This document shows positions 11,293 to 21,519 of a stretch of 64,000 nt of DNA, one piece after another. The position numbers and the translations under genes are program-made. This DNA comes from Yersinia aleksiciae (GTDB taxonomy: Bacteria > Pseudomonadota > Gammaproteobacteria > Enterobacterales > Enterobacteriaceae), in the NCBI RefSeq assembly GCF_001047675.1, contig NZ_CP011975.1, forward strand, positions 369,709 through 433,708, given 5' to 3'. The first letter of the stretch is position 1; each line of letters begins with the position of its first letter. The notes under the pieces were generated by a model, which searched no databases, had not been told where the DNA came from, and was given only the letters and a program-made list of their open reading frames with translations.

Positions 11293-12851
11293 AAATCACA
11301 CCATTCTTTTAAATTATCTCCAGAAACTTTTCTATATTCTTCACTTTGCTGTATCAGCATACATAAATGTTTAACTGGTTTACTCATAATAATTTTATTT
11401 TCTGGCATTCTTTTTAACAAAACCATATATAGTGCTGTTGCGGCAGCTTCATCTACAATATTTTCTGGGAAAATATCGTTAAGAGATACTTTACGATATA
11501 ACGCCTCTTGGATTTTTAAAATCCAAGCATCTGTTCCTAAAGGAAGACTAAGTTCTAAATGTTGAAATCCATCTGAGTTAATAACATCTTTAATATAATT
11601 AAGGTAATGATCCGTCGATATCATATTTTGATGGTTAGCCGCAGCAACTAATTCAAAATGATTAAGTTTATTTAAGTTCTTAATTGATTCATCTGACTTA
11701 TCATTATTTACTGATTTACTCTTTACAGTCTGAGCTTCCAATATTTTTTTTAATTGTCTGTCAAACACAAGTTCATTGAATTTATTCTTTAGAAAACTCG
11801 CACTTTTGGGGCTTAATTTATTTAACAATAGGTATGCGTTTACTATAACCTTATTCTCTTTAAAATTAATAAATTTTAATTTGAGTAAGCTATTTTTATT
11901 TTTTGGCTTATTTGAATTGTTAGATCTTATATTTTTTATAGTTGATGACATAACTCTTAATGGTGCTGTATATTTCCATGACCTGCTACTATATATAAGT
12001 TCCACCCTCTTTTCTAACATGGATATTTCATGCTTTCTTCTTTCACTTATAAGCCTAACTTCTGATGAAATACTTTGTATTTTATTATTTAACTCTTCAA
12101 ATTTTGACTCAATTCTTTTATCATAAAGACGGGATAACACCTCTAAATTATATCCTGCTTTGTCTCCTAAGATCTTATTTATATCAAGATCTACAGAGTT
12201 TTGATCTTTCTTTTGTGCAATTACCGCATAATCAAAACTAACCCCTGTTATAACATCATGTAAGCCATAATTTTTCTTTTCCAGTAATCCTTCTGGATGC
12301 TGCAATCTCATAATATAATTATTCTCCAGCCCATAGTATCCACAGATAAAGCTCAGTAAAAGAGCAGGTATAGGTTTGTTATGAGTAGGGTCAAGATAGA
12401 AATTATTTGTTCCTACTATTAAATTTTCTGGATTGGGTGTTTCTAAAATGAGAACTCCACCCGGTTTGAGTACACGAATAGCATTATCAATGACAGTGCA
12501 TAAATCGTCGAATGCTAGATGCTCTACAATATGAAAAGCTGTTATGATATGATAGCTATCTGTTCCACAAGCTTGTAAAAAAGAAATTATATCTGCATTT
12601 TCAACAGTAAGATCTCTAATTCTACACTCACTAAGCATTGAGTCATCCAAATCAATACCAAGTGTTTCAACGCCTAGCTCAGTGAGTAGTGACATCCACT
12701 CCCCTCGACCGCAGCCAAGATCTAGAGAATTGACGCTTCCATACTCTTCTTTCATTTTTTTAATTAAAGGAGAATACGTTCTTAACCTAAGCTTAATTGA
12801 AGCTTGTGAACCTCTATACTTATCTTCAAATGCACGATAGAAATTTGCCAT
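11289..12851 (-). CDS. SAM-dependent methyltransferase with coiled coil, probable chain terminator
   Basis: This 520-residue protein has an N-terminal class I methyltransferase domain (motif I SLDLGCGRGEWMSLL near residue 45, ITAFHIVEHL, VLKPGGVLILETPNPEN). A charged helical segment follows (about 240-290, probable coiled coil ending in SRSWKYTAPLR), then a C-terminal helical region. In E. coli O8/O9a, WbdD caps the polysaccharide with methyl or phosphomethyl groups and its coiled coil sets chain length; the capped end is read by the Wzt C-terminal domain. The same role is inferred here because Wzt next door has that domain. No kinase domain is evident, so methylation alone would be the cap. 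It overlaps both neighbours. Confidence 0.75.
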   Translation of the reverse strand: MANFYRAFEDKYRGSQASIKLRLRTYSPLIKKMKEEYGSVNSLDLGCGRGEWMSLLTELGVETLGIDLDDSMLSECRIRDLTVENADIISFLQACGTDSYHIITAFHIVEHLAFDDLCTVIDNAIRVLKPGGVLILETPNPENLIVGTNNFYLDPTHNKPIPALLLSFICGYYGLENNYIMRLQHPEGLLEKKNYGLHDVITGVSFDYAVIAQKKDQNSVDLDINKILGDKAGYNLEVLSRLYDKRIESKFEELNNKIQSISSEVRLISERRKHEISMLEKRVELIYSSRSWKYTAPLRVMSSTIKNIRSNNSNKPKNKNSLLKLKFINFKENKVIVNAYLLLNKLSPKSASFLKNKFNELVFDRQLKKILEAQTVKSKSVNNDKSDESIKNLNKLNHFELVAAANHQNMISTDHYLNYIKDVINSDGFQHLELSLPLGTDAWILKIQEALYRKVSLNDIFPENIVDEAAATALYMVLLKRMPENKIIMSKPVKHLCMLIQQSEEYRKVSGDNLKEWCDL

Positions 12852-14059
12852 TATTTGCTATACTCAACGATTGGGGGTATCCAAGAAGAACCAACAAAAA
12901 TATTTTTATATGTGTTAACAACAGAAAATATAAATGCTAGATATTTCCATTCATAATTTTTACTTAAATGGTTATGTCCCATATGAGCAGCAACAGAAAT
13001 AGAATAGTTACCCTCGCCAATATTGGCATCAAATGTAAATTTATAACGTATAGTTTCACCCGCGATAACTTTATCTATTACATTCGAATAGTAATAAGTA
13101 TTCGTGCCAAAAATCTCCTCACCTAATCTATTCTTTATTAAGTAGCTAACACAAAGATCTTTCAAGTCTTGTTTCGCATCTAGCACAATATTTAGAACGA
13201 TGCGCTGACCAACTGAAATAACTTCTATTGGCTTACCATAAATGTCAAGAATATTTACCTCTTTAAATATAGCGTCACCATTTCCAGAAATAGTCTGAAC
13301 ACTTCCATTATAAATATTTTGTGATGCAGTCACGTTTTGACTATTTTCAGACAGTAATTCATTGTTGTAATCGAGGACCATCTCAGGGTCTCCTTCCATT
13401 ATTTTTTCACCTTTGGCAAGCAAAATAACTTTATCACAAATATTTTGAATCGCTTGCTTATCATGAGAAACAATAAGTAGGGTTGTGTCTTGCCTCTTAA
13501 ATTCCTTAATCCGCTCAAAACTTTTATGTTGGAAATACGCATCACCAACAGAGAGAGCCTCATCAATTATAAGTACATCGGTACTTATTGCCGTAGCAAC
13601 ACTAAATGCAAGCCTTACTTGCATGCCGCTTGAATATACTCTAATGGCCGGATCAATGTAGTCCCCGATTTCAGAAAATTCTATTATTTCAGGCATTAAC
13701 TTTTCAATTTCGGAAACACTTAATCCAAGAAGTTGGTCTGAAATAAAAACATTTTGTCTACCGGTAAAATCTGGATGAAATCCCATTCCTAGTTCTAAAA
13801 GAGCAGCTACACGACCTCTAATTATTACATTCCCTTCAGTTGAAGATGTCGTGGCTGTAATTAATTTTAATAAAGTGCTTTTTCCCGCACCATTTATACC
13901 GACTGACTCACCTGGATTAATATTAAAATCAACATTTCTAAGAACCCATTTGAGAGTATGATATTTATTTGGGAGAATCCACTCTTTAAGCCGACTTAGC
14001 TTTATCGGATACTGCTTATAAGCTTTGCCTAAGTTTTTGACTGATACTGAACTAATCAT
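12851..14059 (-). CDS. wzt: Polysaccharide ABC transporter ATP-binding protein with carbohydrate-binding domain
   Basis: This 402-residue protein has an N-terminal ATPase domain (about 1-240): Walker A GINGAGKST, signature YSSGMQVRLAFS, Walker B VLIIDEALSVGD and H-loop LIVSHDKQ. A C-terminal beta-rich domain (about 260-400) resembles the Wzt domain of O8/O9a systems that binds the capped chain end. The strand before the P-loop reads GESVGINGAGKST, whereas relatives I recall read GESVGIIGINGAGKST, so three residues seem deleted. It overlaps the last bases of wzm (ATGA) and the methyltransferase gene (TAATG). With wzm damaged, export by this pair is doubtful. Confidence 0.9.
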   Translation of the reverse strand: MISSVSVKNLGKAYKQYPIKLSRLKEWILPNKYHTLKWVLRNVDFNINPGESVGINGAGKSTLLKLITATTSSTEGNVIIRGRVAALLELGMGFHPDFTGRQNVFISDQLLGLSVSEIEKLMPEIIEFSEIGDYIDPAIRVYSSGMQVRLAFSVATAISTDVLIIDEALSVGDAYFQHKSFERIKEFKRQDTTLLIVSHDKQAIQNICDKVILLAKGEKIMEGDPEMVLDYNNELLSENSQNVTASQNIYNGSVQTISGNGDAIFKEVNILDIYGKPIEVISVGQRIVLNIVLDAKQDLKDLCVSYLIKNRLGEEIFGTNTYYYSNVIDKVIAGETIRYKFTFDANIGEGNYSISVAAHMGHNHLSKNYEWKYLAFIFSVVNTYKNIFVGSSWIPPIVEYSK

Positions 14060-14846
14060 AATTCGTCTACAATATCTTTACTATACTTTCTAAATAAACT
14101 TAAACCCAGTATGGAAAGTATCACTTTAGCTATTATTGATGGAAGTAGATTACTTAATAATGGAATTTCACCTGAGACAAATATTTTTTGTGCTGAAATA
14201 ACCAAGCCGGTTAATGGATGATAGTGAATGATGTTTCTCACCCATAAAGGCAATATAGATATAGGGTAAACTATAGGCGTGAGCCAAAACCAAAATTTTA
14301 GCACTACGATTATAAATTGCCCAACATCTCGAAAAAAAATTTAGCACAGCAATAATCATTCCAAAACTAACGAAGAATAAAAACATTATTACTGTTACTG
14401 GAACTATATATAATATAAAAAATCCATGTAAACTATTAGACAGCATAAGAAAGATTAAGAATATAAATTATATCAGGGCAAAATTAACAGCACTTGTTAC
14501 TAATATTATTGACGATAAGAATATTTTTTGGAAATTTATTTTTCATTATATTTGCATTACGTAGAAAAACTGTCACACTTTTTGTGATCACTTCGGAAAA
14601 TAAGTTCAATAGTATTATCCCGGAACATAGATAAATACCATATACAATACTACTTGGATTACCTGGCAATTTAGCTTTCATTATTGTGGAGAAAACCATT
14701 GTATATACAAGTATTAGTGATAATAGCTGTATAACAAGCCAAAGAGAACCTAGAATACTGGATTGGTATCTAGATTGAAACTCTCGTCTTGCAGAACCGA
14801 TTATGTACCCTCTATAACGATAGATCGCCAATAACATCTCTTTCAC
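14056..14846 (-). pseudogene. wzm: Broken polysaccharide ABC transporter permease
   Basis: Three reading frames together spell one ABC-2 permease of about 260 residues. From the GTG at 14846 the first frame gives the N-terminus (REFQSRYQSSILGSLW) and ends at 14484. The next frame continues SAVNFALI, hits TAA at 14468-14470, then runs through FLIFLMLSNSLHGFF to GMIIAVLNFF. At a T8 run (minus strand, about 14332-14339) the reading must shift again to give RDVGQFIIVVLKFWFWLTPIVYP and the C-terminus ending at 14056. So there are two frameshifts and a nonsense codon. Three independent lesions suggest real decay, though assembly error in AT-rich sequence is possible. It sits 2 bp after manB and overlaps wzt. 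Confidence 0.85.
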
Positions 14847-14848
14847 TA

Positions 14849-16225
14849 TTATTCCCCAACCAATAATTCTAACATCTCTTTAGTTTTATTATTCATTAAG
14901 ACCTCGTCACCTAAAGACTCAATATTCAAACGTACTACCGGTTCTGTATTCGACGTCCTTAAATTGAACCGCCAGTCACTGTACTCAATACTGATGCCAT
15001 CAGTAAGATCGACATACTCGGCATCGGGTTCGTAAATAGCCCTAATCTTAGCAATACAACCTCTAGCATCAGTTAATTTACGGTTAATCTCACCTGAGGC
15101 AGGAAATGCTTTCATTCGGTCGCCGACAAGTTGGCTTAAAGACATATTTTTGACGCAAAGTAATTCGGCCACTAACAACCAAGGAATCATGCCGCTATCA
15201 CAATATGAAAAATCTCTAAAATAGTGGTGTGCACTCATTTCTCCACCATATACGGCATCTTCTTTTCGCATTCTTTCCTTAATAAACGCATGTCCTGTTT
15301 TCGACATAACAGGAATACCACCCGCTTTTTCGACGATATCTATCGTATTCCACGTCAATCTAGGATCATGAATGATTTTTGCACCAGGCTCTTTTTTTAG
15401 AAAAGCTTCAGCTAACAGACCAACAATATAATACCCTTCAATAAATTGCCCATTCTCATCGAAGAAGAAGCATCTATCGAAATCACCATCAAATGCAATT
15501 CCCATGTCTGCGTCTGATTCAACAACAGATTTTGCAGTATCTGCACGACATTCAGGTAATAAGGGATTAGGAATACCATTGGGGAAATTGCCATCAGGCT
15601 GATGGTGAACTTTTATGAATTCGACAGGAACATGTGCAGCAGAAAAACGCTTTTCAATTTCATCAATAACATGTCCGGCAGCACCATTACCAGAATTTAT
15701 TGCCAACTTCAAAGGGCGAGTAAAGTTTTTAAAGTCAACATAGCCCATTAAGTGATCAACGTACTCATTGAGAATCGAGATCTTCTTATAACGTCCTCTT
15801 TTACGGGGGTCTGGTGTAGAGAAGTCATTTACTTCAGCAAGTTTTTGGATATCACGTAACCCCGTATCACCACTAATAGGTTTTGCATCTTCCCGCACCA
15901 GCTTCATGCCATTATAGTTCATTGGATTATGGCTGGCAGTTACTTCGATACCACCATCAACTCCTAGGTGAAAAGTGGCGAAATAAATTTCCTCTGTTCC
16001 ACTTAGACCAATATCTAGGACATCACTGCCAGAGTCCATTAGTCCTTCTGCTAATGCCATCTTTAATGATTCACTGGTTAAGCGGACATCGCCACCGACA
16101 ACAATAGTTTTAGGTTTTAAATATTCACCAAAAGCCCGGCCAATACGGTAAGCAATATCTTCATTCAATTCTGAACCTAATTGACCACGGATATCGTAAG
16201 CTTTAAAACATGTTAAGGTATTCAT
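14849..16225 (-). CDS. manB: Phosphomannomutase
   Basis: ManB interconverts mannose 6-phosphate and mannose 1-phosphate, feeding ManC. The 458-residue alpha-D-phosphohexomutase has the phosphoserine loop [15 protein letters not shown], the metal loop DGDFDRC, the sugar-binding [10 protein letters not shown] and the phosphate-binding [12 protein letters not shown]. The ATG at 16225 ([14 protein letters not shown]) has AGAGGAAAC just upstream and is preferred over an in-frame start 87 bp earlier that would overlap manC. It is second in the polysaccharide operon, 13 bp after manC. Confidence 0.95.
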   Translation of the reverse strand: MNTLTCFKAYDIRGQLGSELNEDIAYRIGRAFGEYLKPKTIVVGGDVRLTSESLKMALAEGLMDSGSDVLDIGLSGTEEIYFATFHLGVDGGIEVTASHNPMNYNGMKLVREDAKPISGDTGLRDIQKLAEVNDFSTPDPRKRGRYKKISILNEYVDHLMGYVDFKNFTRPLKLAINSGNGAAGHVIDEIEKRFSAAHVPVEFIKVHHQPDGNFPNGIPNPLLPECRADTAKSVVESDADMGIAFDGDFDRCFFFDENGQFIEGYYIVGLLAEAFLKKEPGAKIIHDPRLTWNTIDIVEKAGGIPVMSKTGHAFIKERMRKEDAVYGGEMSAHHYFRDFSYCDSGMIPWLLVAELLCVKNMSLSQLVGDRMKAFPASGEINRKLTDARGCIAKIRAIYEPDAEYVDLTDGISIEYSDWRFNLRTSNTEPVVRLNIESLGDEVLMNNKTKEMLELLVGE

Positions 16226-16238
16226 TGTTTCCTCTAAA

Positions 16239-17657
16239 TCAGCAACGGCCGTAATGGTCTTTAATTCTAATAATATCGTCATCACCCAAGTAAGATCCTG
16301 ACTGAACTTCAATCAATTCAAGTGGAATTTTACCTGGATTTTCTAGCATATGAAGAGAACCAATAGGAATGAATGTAGACTGGTTTTCTGTGATTAAGAA
16401 TGTTTTGTCCCCAATCGTTACTTTTGCCGTACCCGATAACACAATCCAATGTTCTGCACGATGATGATGCATCTGCATAGAGAACGCGCCACCGGGCTTA
16501 ACAGTAATTCGGTTGACATTGAAACGCTGTTCATTAACCACGATGTCACAACGACCCCAAGGCCGGTAGGTTTCTCTGTGGCGGCGGTATTCACTACGCT
16601 TAGTTTGTTTAAGGTGTTCAACAATCTTTTTAACATCTTGCACTTTCGATTTATCGACTACCAATACTGCATCTTTAGTACTGACAATAACTAAATTATC
16701 TACACCCACCGCAGCTACTAATTTTTCATCAGTATTGATATAGCAATTCTGTGTATCGTGTAAGAATATGTCACCCGTTACGGCATTGCCCGAGTTATCT
16801 TTCTTGCTGACATCCCATAATGCGGACCAGGAACCAACATCACTCCAGCCCGCATCAAGTGGCACAACAACGGCATTGCTGGTTTGCTCCATTACGGCAT
16901 AATCAATTGACTCATCCGGGCAAGCGCTGAATCGATCTTTATCAATAGTGATGAAGTCTTTATCTGAATCCGAATCTTTGATTGCTGCTTTGCAAGCATC
17001 AAGAATATCTGGTCTGAATTTTTCCAGCTCTTGTATATACCGTTTGGCGCGGAACATAAACATACCACTGTTCCAGTAGTACTCCCCTGAATTGATGTAT
17101 TGTTCTGCAGTATCTAAATTAGGTTTTTCAACAAAGCGCTTAACTTTAAAAGCTTCAGAAATATCAGTAACGGTCGCATCACCTCGCTGAATGTAACCAT
17201 AACCGGTTTCCGGGCCTGTCGGCACAATTCCGAAAGTGACCAAACAGTCTTTTTTAGCAAATGGGATAGCGCGGGCAATAGCCTGGTGGAAGGCGTCGCA
17301 GTTATTAATAATATGATCGGCTGCCAACACCAACATTATTGGGTCATCGCCTTGGGAGATAGCATTTAGCGCAGCTAGGGCTATGGCGGGAGCAGTGTTA
17401 CGTCCAACGGGTTCCAGAATAATATTATGCGATAATTTGTTAATTTGTCTTAACTGCTCTGCGACCAAGAAACGATGTTCTTCATTGCAAATCACAACCG
17501 GTTCTCTGACGGAAATTCCCTCTAAACGATTCACTGTCTCCTGAAGCATCGAATTCACCCCGTGCAAGCGTAAAAATTGCTTAGGATAAAGTTCTCTTGA
17601 CATCGGCCACAAGCGACTGCCTGTTCCACCAGCCATAATTACTGGAAGTAGCATCAT
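16239..17657 (-). CDS. manC: Mannose-1-phosphate guanylyltransferase / mannose-6-phosphate isomerase
   Basis: ManC makes GDP-mannose from mannose 1-phosphate and GTP. The 472-residue protein has the pyrophosphorylase signature [19 protein letters not shown] at the N-terminus and FVEKPN in the middle. Its C-terminal type II phosphomannose isomerase cupin (about 350-470) has [28 protein letters not shown] and a metal-binding HHH cluster. It is therefore likely bifunctional, supplying the sugar nucleotide for the whole cluster. It is the first gene of the operon; a JUMPstart element lies about 110 bp upstream. Confidence 0.95.
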   Translation of the reverse strand: MMLLPVIMAGGTGSRLWPMSRELYPKQFLRLHGVNSMLQETVNRLEGISVREPVVICNEEHRFLVAEQLRQINKLSHNIILEPVGRNTAPAIALAALNAISQGDDPIMLVLAADHIINNCDAFHQAIARAIPFAKKDCLVTFGIVPTGPETGYGYIQRGDATVTDISEAFKVKRFVEKPNLDTAEQYINSGEYYWNSGMFMFRAKRYIQELEKFRPDILDACKAAIKDSDSDKDFITIDKDRFSACPDESIDYAVMEQTSNAVVVPLDAGWSDVGSWSALWDVSKKDNSGNAVTGDIFLHDTQNCYINTDEKLVAAVGVDNLVIVSTKDAVLVVDKSKVQDVKKIVEHLKQTKRSEYRRHRETYRPWGRCDIVVNEQRFNVNRITVKPGGAFSMQMHHHRAEHWIVLSGTAKVTIGDKTFLITENQSTFIPIGSLHMLENPGKIPLELIEVQSGSYLGDDDIIRIKDHYGRC

Positions 17658-17764
17658 ATATCCTTAATCACCATACAGTTGCGAACTAATTAGTGCCATG
17701 TTTCAAATGAGAATAGCTACTATTCATATTGAAATAATAATCAAATTAATTAATTATTTTAGCA

Positions 17765-17804
17765 ACGCTACCGCCCTTGGCTTTACAGCTACCAATAGCG
17801 AACT
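17765..17804 (-). promoter_or_regulatory. JUMPstart element with ops site
   Basis: On the minus strand this reads GGTAGCTGTAAAGCCAAGGG followed by CGGTAGCGT, a near match to the JUMPstart consensus found before enterobacterial O-antigen, capsule and core operons. The ops core GGCGGTAG is at 17775-17768. RfaH is recruited at ops when RNA polymerase pauses and lets it read through long, poorly translated operons. The site faces manC, so the ten-gene operon is probably RfaH-dependent. Confidence 0.9.
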
Positions 17805-18143
17805 ACTCATATTCGCAGCGCTTAAGTGCATTGTGAGCTTATACACTATGACGCTATTGAGTTGGTCAAAATATACTCACATAATCATTTTTGATAATTA
17901 TCCATTATATAACATTAATTTAAACTAGGAAATGTCTGTTAGTTTCCCACTATTTTCCATAAACACCCTTTTGTAGTTATAGCTTGTTTTCAGTTGGTTA
18001 CATTTTTTTATTTTTTATTTACCCTAAAAAACTTTTTTAAAATATCATCCATTTCTTATATTTATATTTGAAAATCCCATGATTTGAGCCCATCATTCAC
18101 ATAAGTGACATAACTCTCAGAAATAAAAGGTGAAATTGGATAT
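17805..18143. other. AT-rich divergent intergenic region between manC and yegH
   Basis: This stretch holds no convincing gene. It should contain the promoter of the polysaccharide operon (minus strand, upstream of JUMPstart) and the yegH promoter (plus strand). It is very AT-rich with several T- and A-runs, and no single promoter stands out enough to place. Confidence 0.5.
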
Positions 18144-19730
18144 ATGGAATGGATCGCAGATCCTACTATTTGGGCGGGGCTGGCAACGCTGGTTGTGCTC
18201 GAAATTGTATTGGGTATTGACAACCTAATATTTATTGCCATTTTGGCAGAAAAACTTCCTCGACATCAAAGGGATAAAGCCAGAGTCACTGGTTTACTCT
18301 GCGCATTGTTGATGCGCCTAGTGCTACTGGCCTGCATCTCGTGGTTAGCCACATTAACCACTCCATTGGTTACTCTTTCTGGACATCCATTCAGTGCCCG
18401 TGACTTGATTATGCTCGTCGGGGGGATATTCCTGCTCTTCAAAGCCACCATGGAGCTTAATGAGCGCCTTGAGGGCAAGGACCATCAGCAGAACCAGCAA
18501 CGCAAAGGCGCGCGATTCTGGCCCGTTGTGGCGCAGATTGTGGTGTTGGATGCCATATTCTCACTCGACTCGGTGATTACCGCCGTCGGTATGGTGGATC
18601 ACCTCGCAGTGATGATGGCGGCAGTCTGTATAGCGATTGGCCTGATGTTATTGGCCAGCAAACCACTGACTCGCTTCGTGAATGCCCATCCAACCATTGT
18701 CATTCTGTGTTTGAGCTTCTTACTGATGATCGGTTTTAGCTTAGTGGCTGAAGGTTTTGGCTACCATATTCCGAAAGGGTATCTGTACGCCGCCATTGGT
18801 TTCTCCGTAATCATTGAATCACTGAATCAGTTTGCTCAATTCAATCGTCGTCGCTTCCTGTCGACGGTACGTCCACTACGTGAAAGAACCGCAGAAGCCG
18901 TGCTGCGCATGCTGAGTGGCAAACACGAAGAGGCAGAGCTGGATAACCACACCGCCAACTTGATAGCAGACAGTAGCAGTGGCGGTCAGGAGGTATTCAA
19001 TGAGCAGGAACGCCGGATGATCGAGCGGGTATTGGGGCTGGCGCAGCGTACCGTCAGTAGCATCATGACATCACGCCATGATGTTGAGTATCTGGACCTT
19101 AACGATCCACCGGAAAAGCTGACTCAGTTACTGACGAAAAATCTGCATACGCGAATTGTCGTCACTGAAGATAGTTCAACGGATGAGCCGCTGGGTGTTA
19201 TTCACGTCATTGATTTATTGAAGCAGCAGTTATCAGGTGAAAAGCTCGATTTGCGGGCGCTAATTCACCAGCCATTGATTTTCCCGGAACAAGTTTCACT
19301 GCTGATGGCATTGGAACAATTTCGTCAGGCGCAGACCCACTTTGCCTTTGTGGTCGATGAGTTCGGCTCCATCGAAGGGGTGGTTACTCTGACCGATGTG
19401 ATGGAGACGATTGCCGGCAATCTGCCAGTGGCAGGTGAAGAATTGGATGCCCGCCACGATATCCAGCAAACTGAGGATGGCTGCTGGATTGCGAATGGTT
19501 ATATGCCACTGGAAGATTTGGTGCTCTATCTGCCACTGCCGATCAATGATAAGCGCGAGTACCACACCTTGGCCGGATTATTGATGGAGTACAGCCAGCG
19601 AATACCTGAGGTGGGCGAACAGCTGAAGATTGGTGACTATCTGTTTGAGCCACTGGAAGTGAACAGCCATCGTATCTTGAAGGTGAAGATAACACCGCTG
19701 AAAGCGCCAGACCCTGATTACGAAGTGTAG
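18144..19730 (+). CDS. yegH: TerC/CBS/CorC-domain inner-membrane protein, YegH family
   Basis: This 528-residue protein matches YegH in length and architecture. Residues about 1-240 are a TerC-type membrane domain with roughly seven hydrophobic segments and acidic intramembrane motifs ([31 protein letters not shown]). A CBS pair follows (about 300-425), then a CorC/HlyC-type C-terminal domain (about 440-525). TerC relatives are linked to metal efflux, especially manganese, but the function of YegH is not established. The start ATG gives [13 protein letters not shown], preceded by AAAAGGTG. In E. coli yegH lies beside asmA; here dcuC sits between them. Confidence 0.85.
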   Translation: MEWIADPTIWAGLATLVVLEIVLGIDNLIFIAILAEKLPRHQRDKARVTGLLCALLMRLVLLACISWLATLTTPLVTLSGHPFSARDLIMLVGGIFLLFKATMELNERLEGKDHQQNQQRKGARFWPVVAQIVVLDAIFSLDSVITAVGMVDHLAVMMAAVCIAIGLMLLASKPLTRFVNAHPTIVILCLSFLLMIGFSLVAEGFGYHIPKGYLYAAIGFSVIIESLNQFAQFNRRRFLSTVRPLRERTAEAVLRMLSGKHEEAELDNHTANLIADSSSGGQEVFNEQERRMIERVLGLAQRTVSSIMTSRHDVEYLDLNDPPEKLTQLLTKNLHTRIVVTEDSSTDEPLGVIHVIDLLKQQLSGEKLDLRALIHQPLIFPEQVSLLMALEQFRQAQTHFAFVVDEFGSIEGVVTLTDVMETIAGNLPVAGEELDARHDIQQTEDGCWIANGYMPLEDLVLYLPLPINDKREYHTLAGLLMEYSQRIPEVGEQLKIGDYLFEPLEVNSHRILKVKITPLKAPDPDYEV

Positions 19731-19765
19731 TTGGCTGGCCGTTAAATTAAGCCTAAAAAACAGAT

Positions 19766-19816
19766 AAAAAAGCCGGGCAGCTTTTTGGGAGTGTAGTTCA
19801 TATCGCTCCCGGCTTT
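19766..19816 (-). terminator. Terminator of dcuC
   Basis: On the minus strand AAAGCCGGG (19816-19808) pairs with CCCGGCTTT (19777-19769) and runs into a T-tract. It lies 20 bp after the dcuC stop. Read on the plus strand it could also help end yegH transcription. Confidence 0.75.
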
Positions 19817-19835
19817 ATGATTGGGCCCACCGATA

Positions 19836-21194
19836 TTATAAGTGCACAGGCACCAGAATTTCTGTCGCCACAATCACCACCACCAGCCCCACCAGCACCG
19901 GCACAGAAGTGCGCTTCACCACTTCAAAAGGTGATATTTTTGCCATACCGGCTACCGCTACCACAACACCCGAAACTGGGGATAAAGTCCGACCCAAATT
20001 TGAGGCTTGCAGCATCGGGATAACCAGATAGGCCGGATTTATACCCATTTGGGCCGCCAGTTTCGGGATCAATTCCACGAATGCATAAAACGGCGCATTA
20101 CCTGAACCGGTTGTCATGGCCGCCAGCATAGTGATCACCACCAGTACCAGCATCATAATAATGCCACCGGTACCAAAAGATTGGGCCAATCCAATCAGGC
20201 CGCTGATAAAGCCAACAGTGCTGAGCCCCTGTGCAAATACCCCTGCGGCGACCAACAGCATCACCACTGTGGCGAATGCATCAGCCATACCGCGATAAGC
20301 GACTTCAAGGCCGGTAAATACGGTCTTTGCGCTGAAACTGCGGATGAACTCAATCACAGCGGCAACCAACATACAGATCACCAAGACGGTGATGATATGC
20401 AGCTCTGGCCCCCACTTGCCATCAAAGATCAGCACACCAATAATCGGTGTGAAAGGCAAAATGGCATAAAAGGCAGGTGCATTAGTGGTGATGTCGTTGA
20501 CATCCATCATCTCATGCTTTTCCTGGCTTTTATTATCCAGATAGCGCTGCCAGAAGAAGTGGGCGATAGCCATGCAGACAATCGCGGCAATAGAGATGGG
20601 TAAGGTGGTTTTAAAGGCGAAATCGACCAGTGGCATTTCAGAAGCTTTCGCCGCCAATACTACATCGCCTGAGGTCGGAGCCAGAATAATTGCCGCGGGT
20701 GAGGCGCAAATTGCCGCTGCCGCACCACGACTGATGCCCACATTGACCATGACCGGGAACAGTGTCGCCATTAACAGCACGCCTAGCCCCGTTGCAGATG
20801 ACACCGCCAAAGACATCAAGCAGGCCACAATATAAGCCGCTACCATCAGTAAATAAGGGGAGTTGATCATTTGCAGTGGTTTAGACGCAATCTTGACCAC
20901 GACATCATTTGCCCCGATATGTGTCATATAAGCGGCAAAACCGCATAACATCATGATCATCATGCCGAGATCGCCACCACGACTCATCAGCAGGATTTTG
21001 ACATACTCGACGATATCCGTCGCACGCCAACCCGTTGAGGTCGCACTCGCTGGCAATACGTTTTTGCCCATCAAGGCGCTGATAATTAATAGCAGCAAAC
21101 CACCGACCATCAGCACACCTGTTGCTGAATAGCCTTTAATGATATAGCGGCCTACGCCAACGGCCACTACAATCCCAATCAAAAGATCTAACAT
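19836..21194 (-). CDS. dcuC: Anaerobic C4-dicarboxylate transporter DcuC
   Basis: DcuC is an inner-membrane carrier that exports succinate or exchanges C4-dicarboxylates during anaerobic growth. The 452-residue protein has about 12 hydrophobic segments and the conserved stretches ILAPTSGDVVLAAKASEMPL and MTTGSGNAPFYAFVELIPKLA. The latter is typical of the DcuC/YhcL family. The start gives MLDLLIGIVVAVGVG. A TTGAT half-site near 21367 on the minus strand could belong to an FNR box but is too weak to call. It fits the fermentative theme of the window (maeA, formate hydrogenlyase). Confidence 0.9.
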   Translation of the reverse strand: MLDLLIGIVVAVGVGRYIIKGYSATGVLMVGGLLLLIISALMGKNVLPASATSTGWRATDIVEYVKILLMSRGGDLGMMIMMLCGFAAYMTHIGANDVVVKIASKPLQMINSPYLLMVAAYIVACLMSLAVSSATGLGVLLMATLFPVMVNVGISRGAAAAICASPAAIILAPTSGDVVLAAKASEMPLVDFAFKTTLPISIAAIVCMAIAHFFWQRYLDNKSQEKHEMMDVNDITTNAPAFYAILPFTPIIGVLIFDGKWGPELHIITVLVICMLVAAVIEFIRSFSAKTVFTGLEVAYRGMADAFATVVMLLVAAGVFAQGLSTVGFISGLIGLAQSFGTGGIIMMLVLVVITMLAAMTTGSGNAPFYAFVELIPKLAAQMGINPAYLVIPMLQASNLGRTLSPVSGVVVAVAGMAKISPFEVVKRTSVPVLVGLVVVIVATEILVPVHL

Positions 21195-21473
21195 ATAGCC
21201 TCTCTCACCGAATACTCGCCTGTTGCTGTGTATACCCTGTATTTTTGGCGCTGCAATCCTGTTCGCGGTGCGCCAATTACTTCAGGTATAAGTCATTATT
21301 ATTATTGAAACGCAGAAATAGCTCTGCACTCTGCCCAAAGTCCATGGGCGAGTTTATGACATCTATCAATTATTCGCAGAGATTTTAGAAACAAATATCA
21401 GTTTGTGAGCAGAAGGGAGAATTTTATGTTTAGAACAACGAGATTGGCGAACAAAAATACAACACAGATATAA
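21195..21473. other. Intergenic region upstream of dcuC
   Basis: This non-coding stretch separates dcuC (starting at 21194, minus) from the asmA terminator. It must contain the dcuC promoter, but no clear -10/-35 pair or complete FNR palindrome could be placed. A segment around 21228-21290 faintly recalls the ends of an ERIC repeat; this was not strong enough to annotate. Confidence 0.4.
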
Positions 21474-21506
21474 CAAAAAACCCGATAAGCCGCGATACCT
21501 ATCGGG
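21474..21506 (-). terminator. Terminator of asmA
   Basis: On the minus strand CCCGATA (21506-21500) and TATCGGG (21487-21481) form a 7-bp stem directly followed by TTTTTTG. It begins 14 bp after the asmA stop. Confidence 0.85.
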
Positions 21507-21519
21507 GATGATTAATACT

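Noticed and set aside
14168..14446. A separate small membrane protein gene inside wzm
   Set aside because: Its sequence is the middle of the Wzm permease in a shifted frame; it is a fragment of the broken gene.
21228..21290. A degenerate ERIC upstream of dcuC
   Set aside because: Only the outermost bases resemble ERIC ends; the core palindrome is absent and the match could be chance.
21360..21373. FNR box before dcuC
   Set aside because: Only one TTGAT half is good; the other half (GTCAT) matches poorly.
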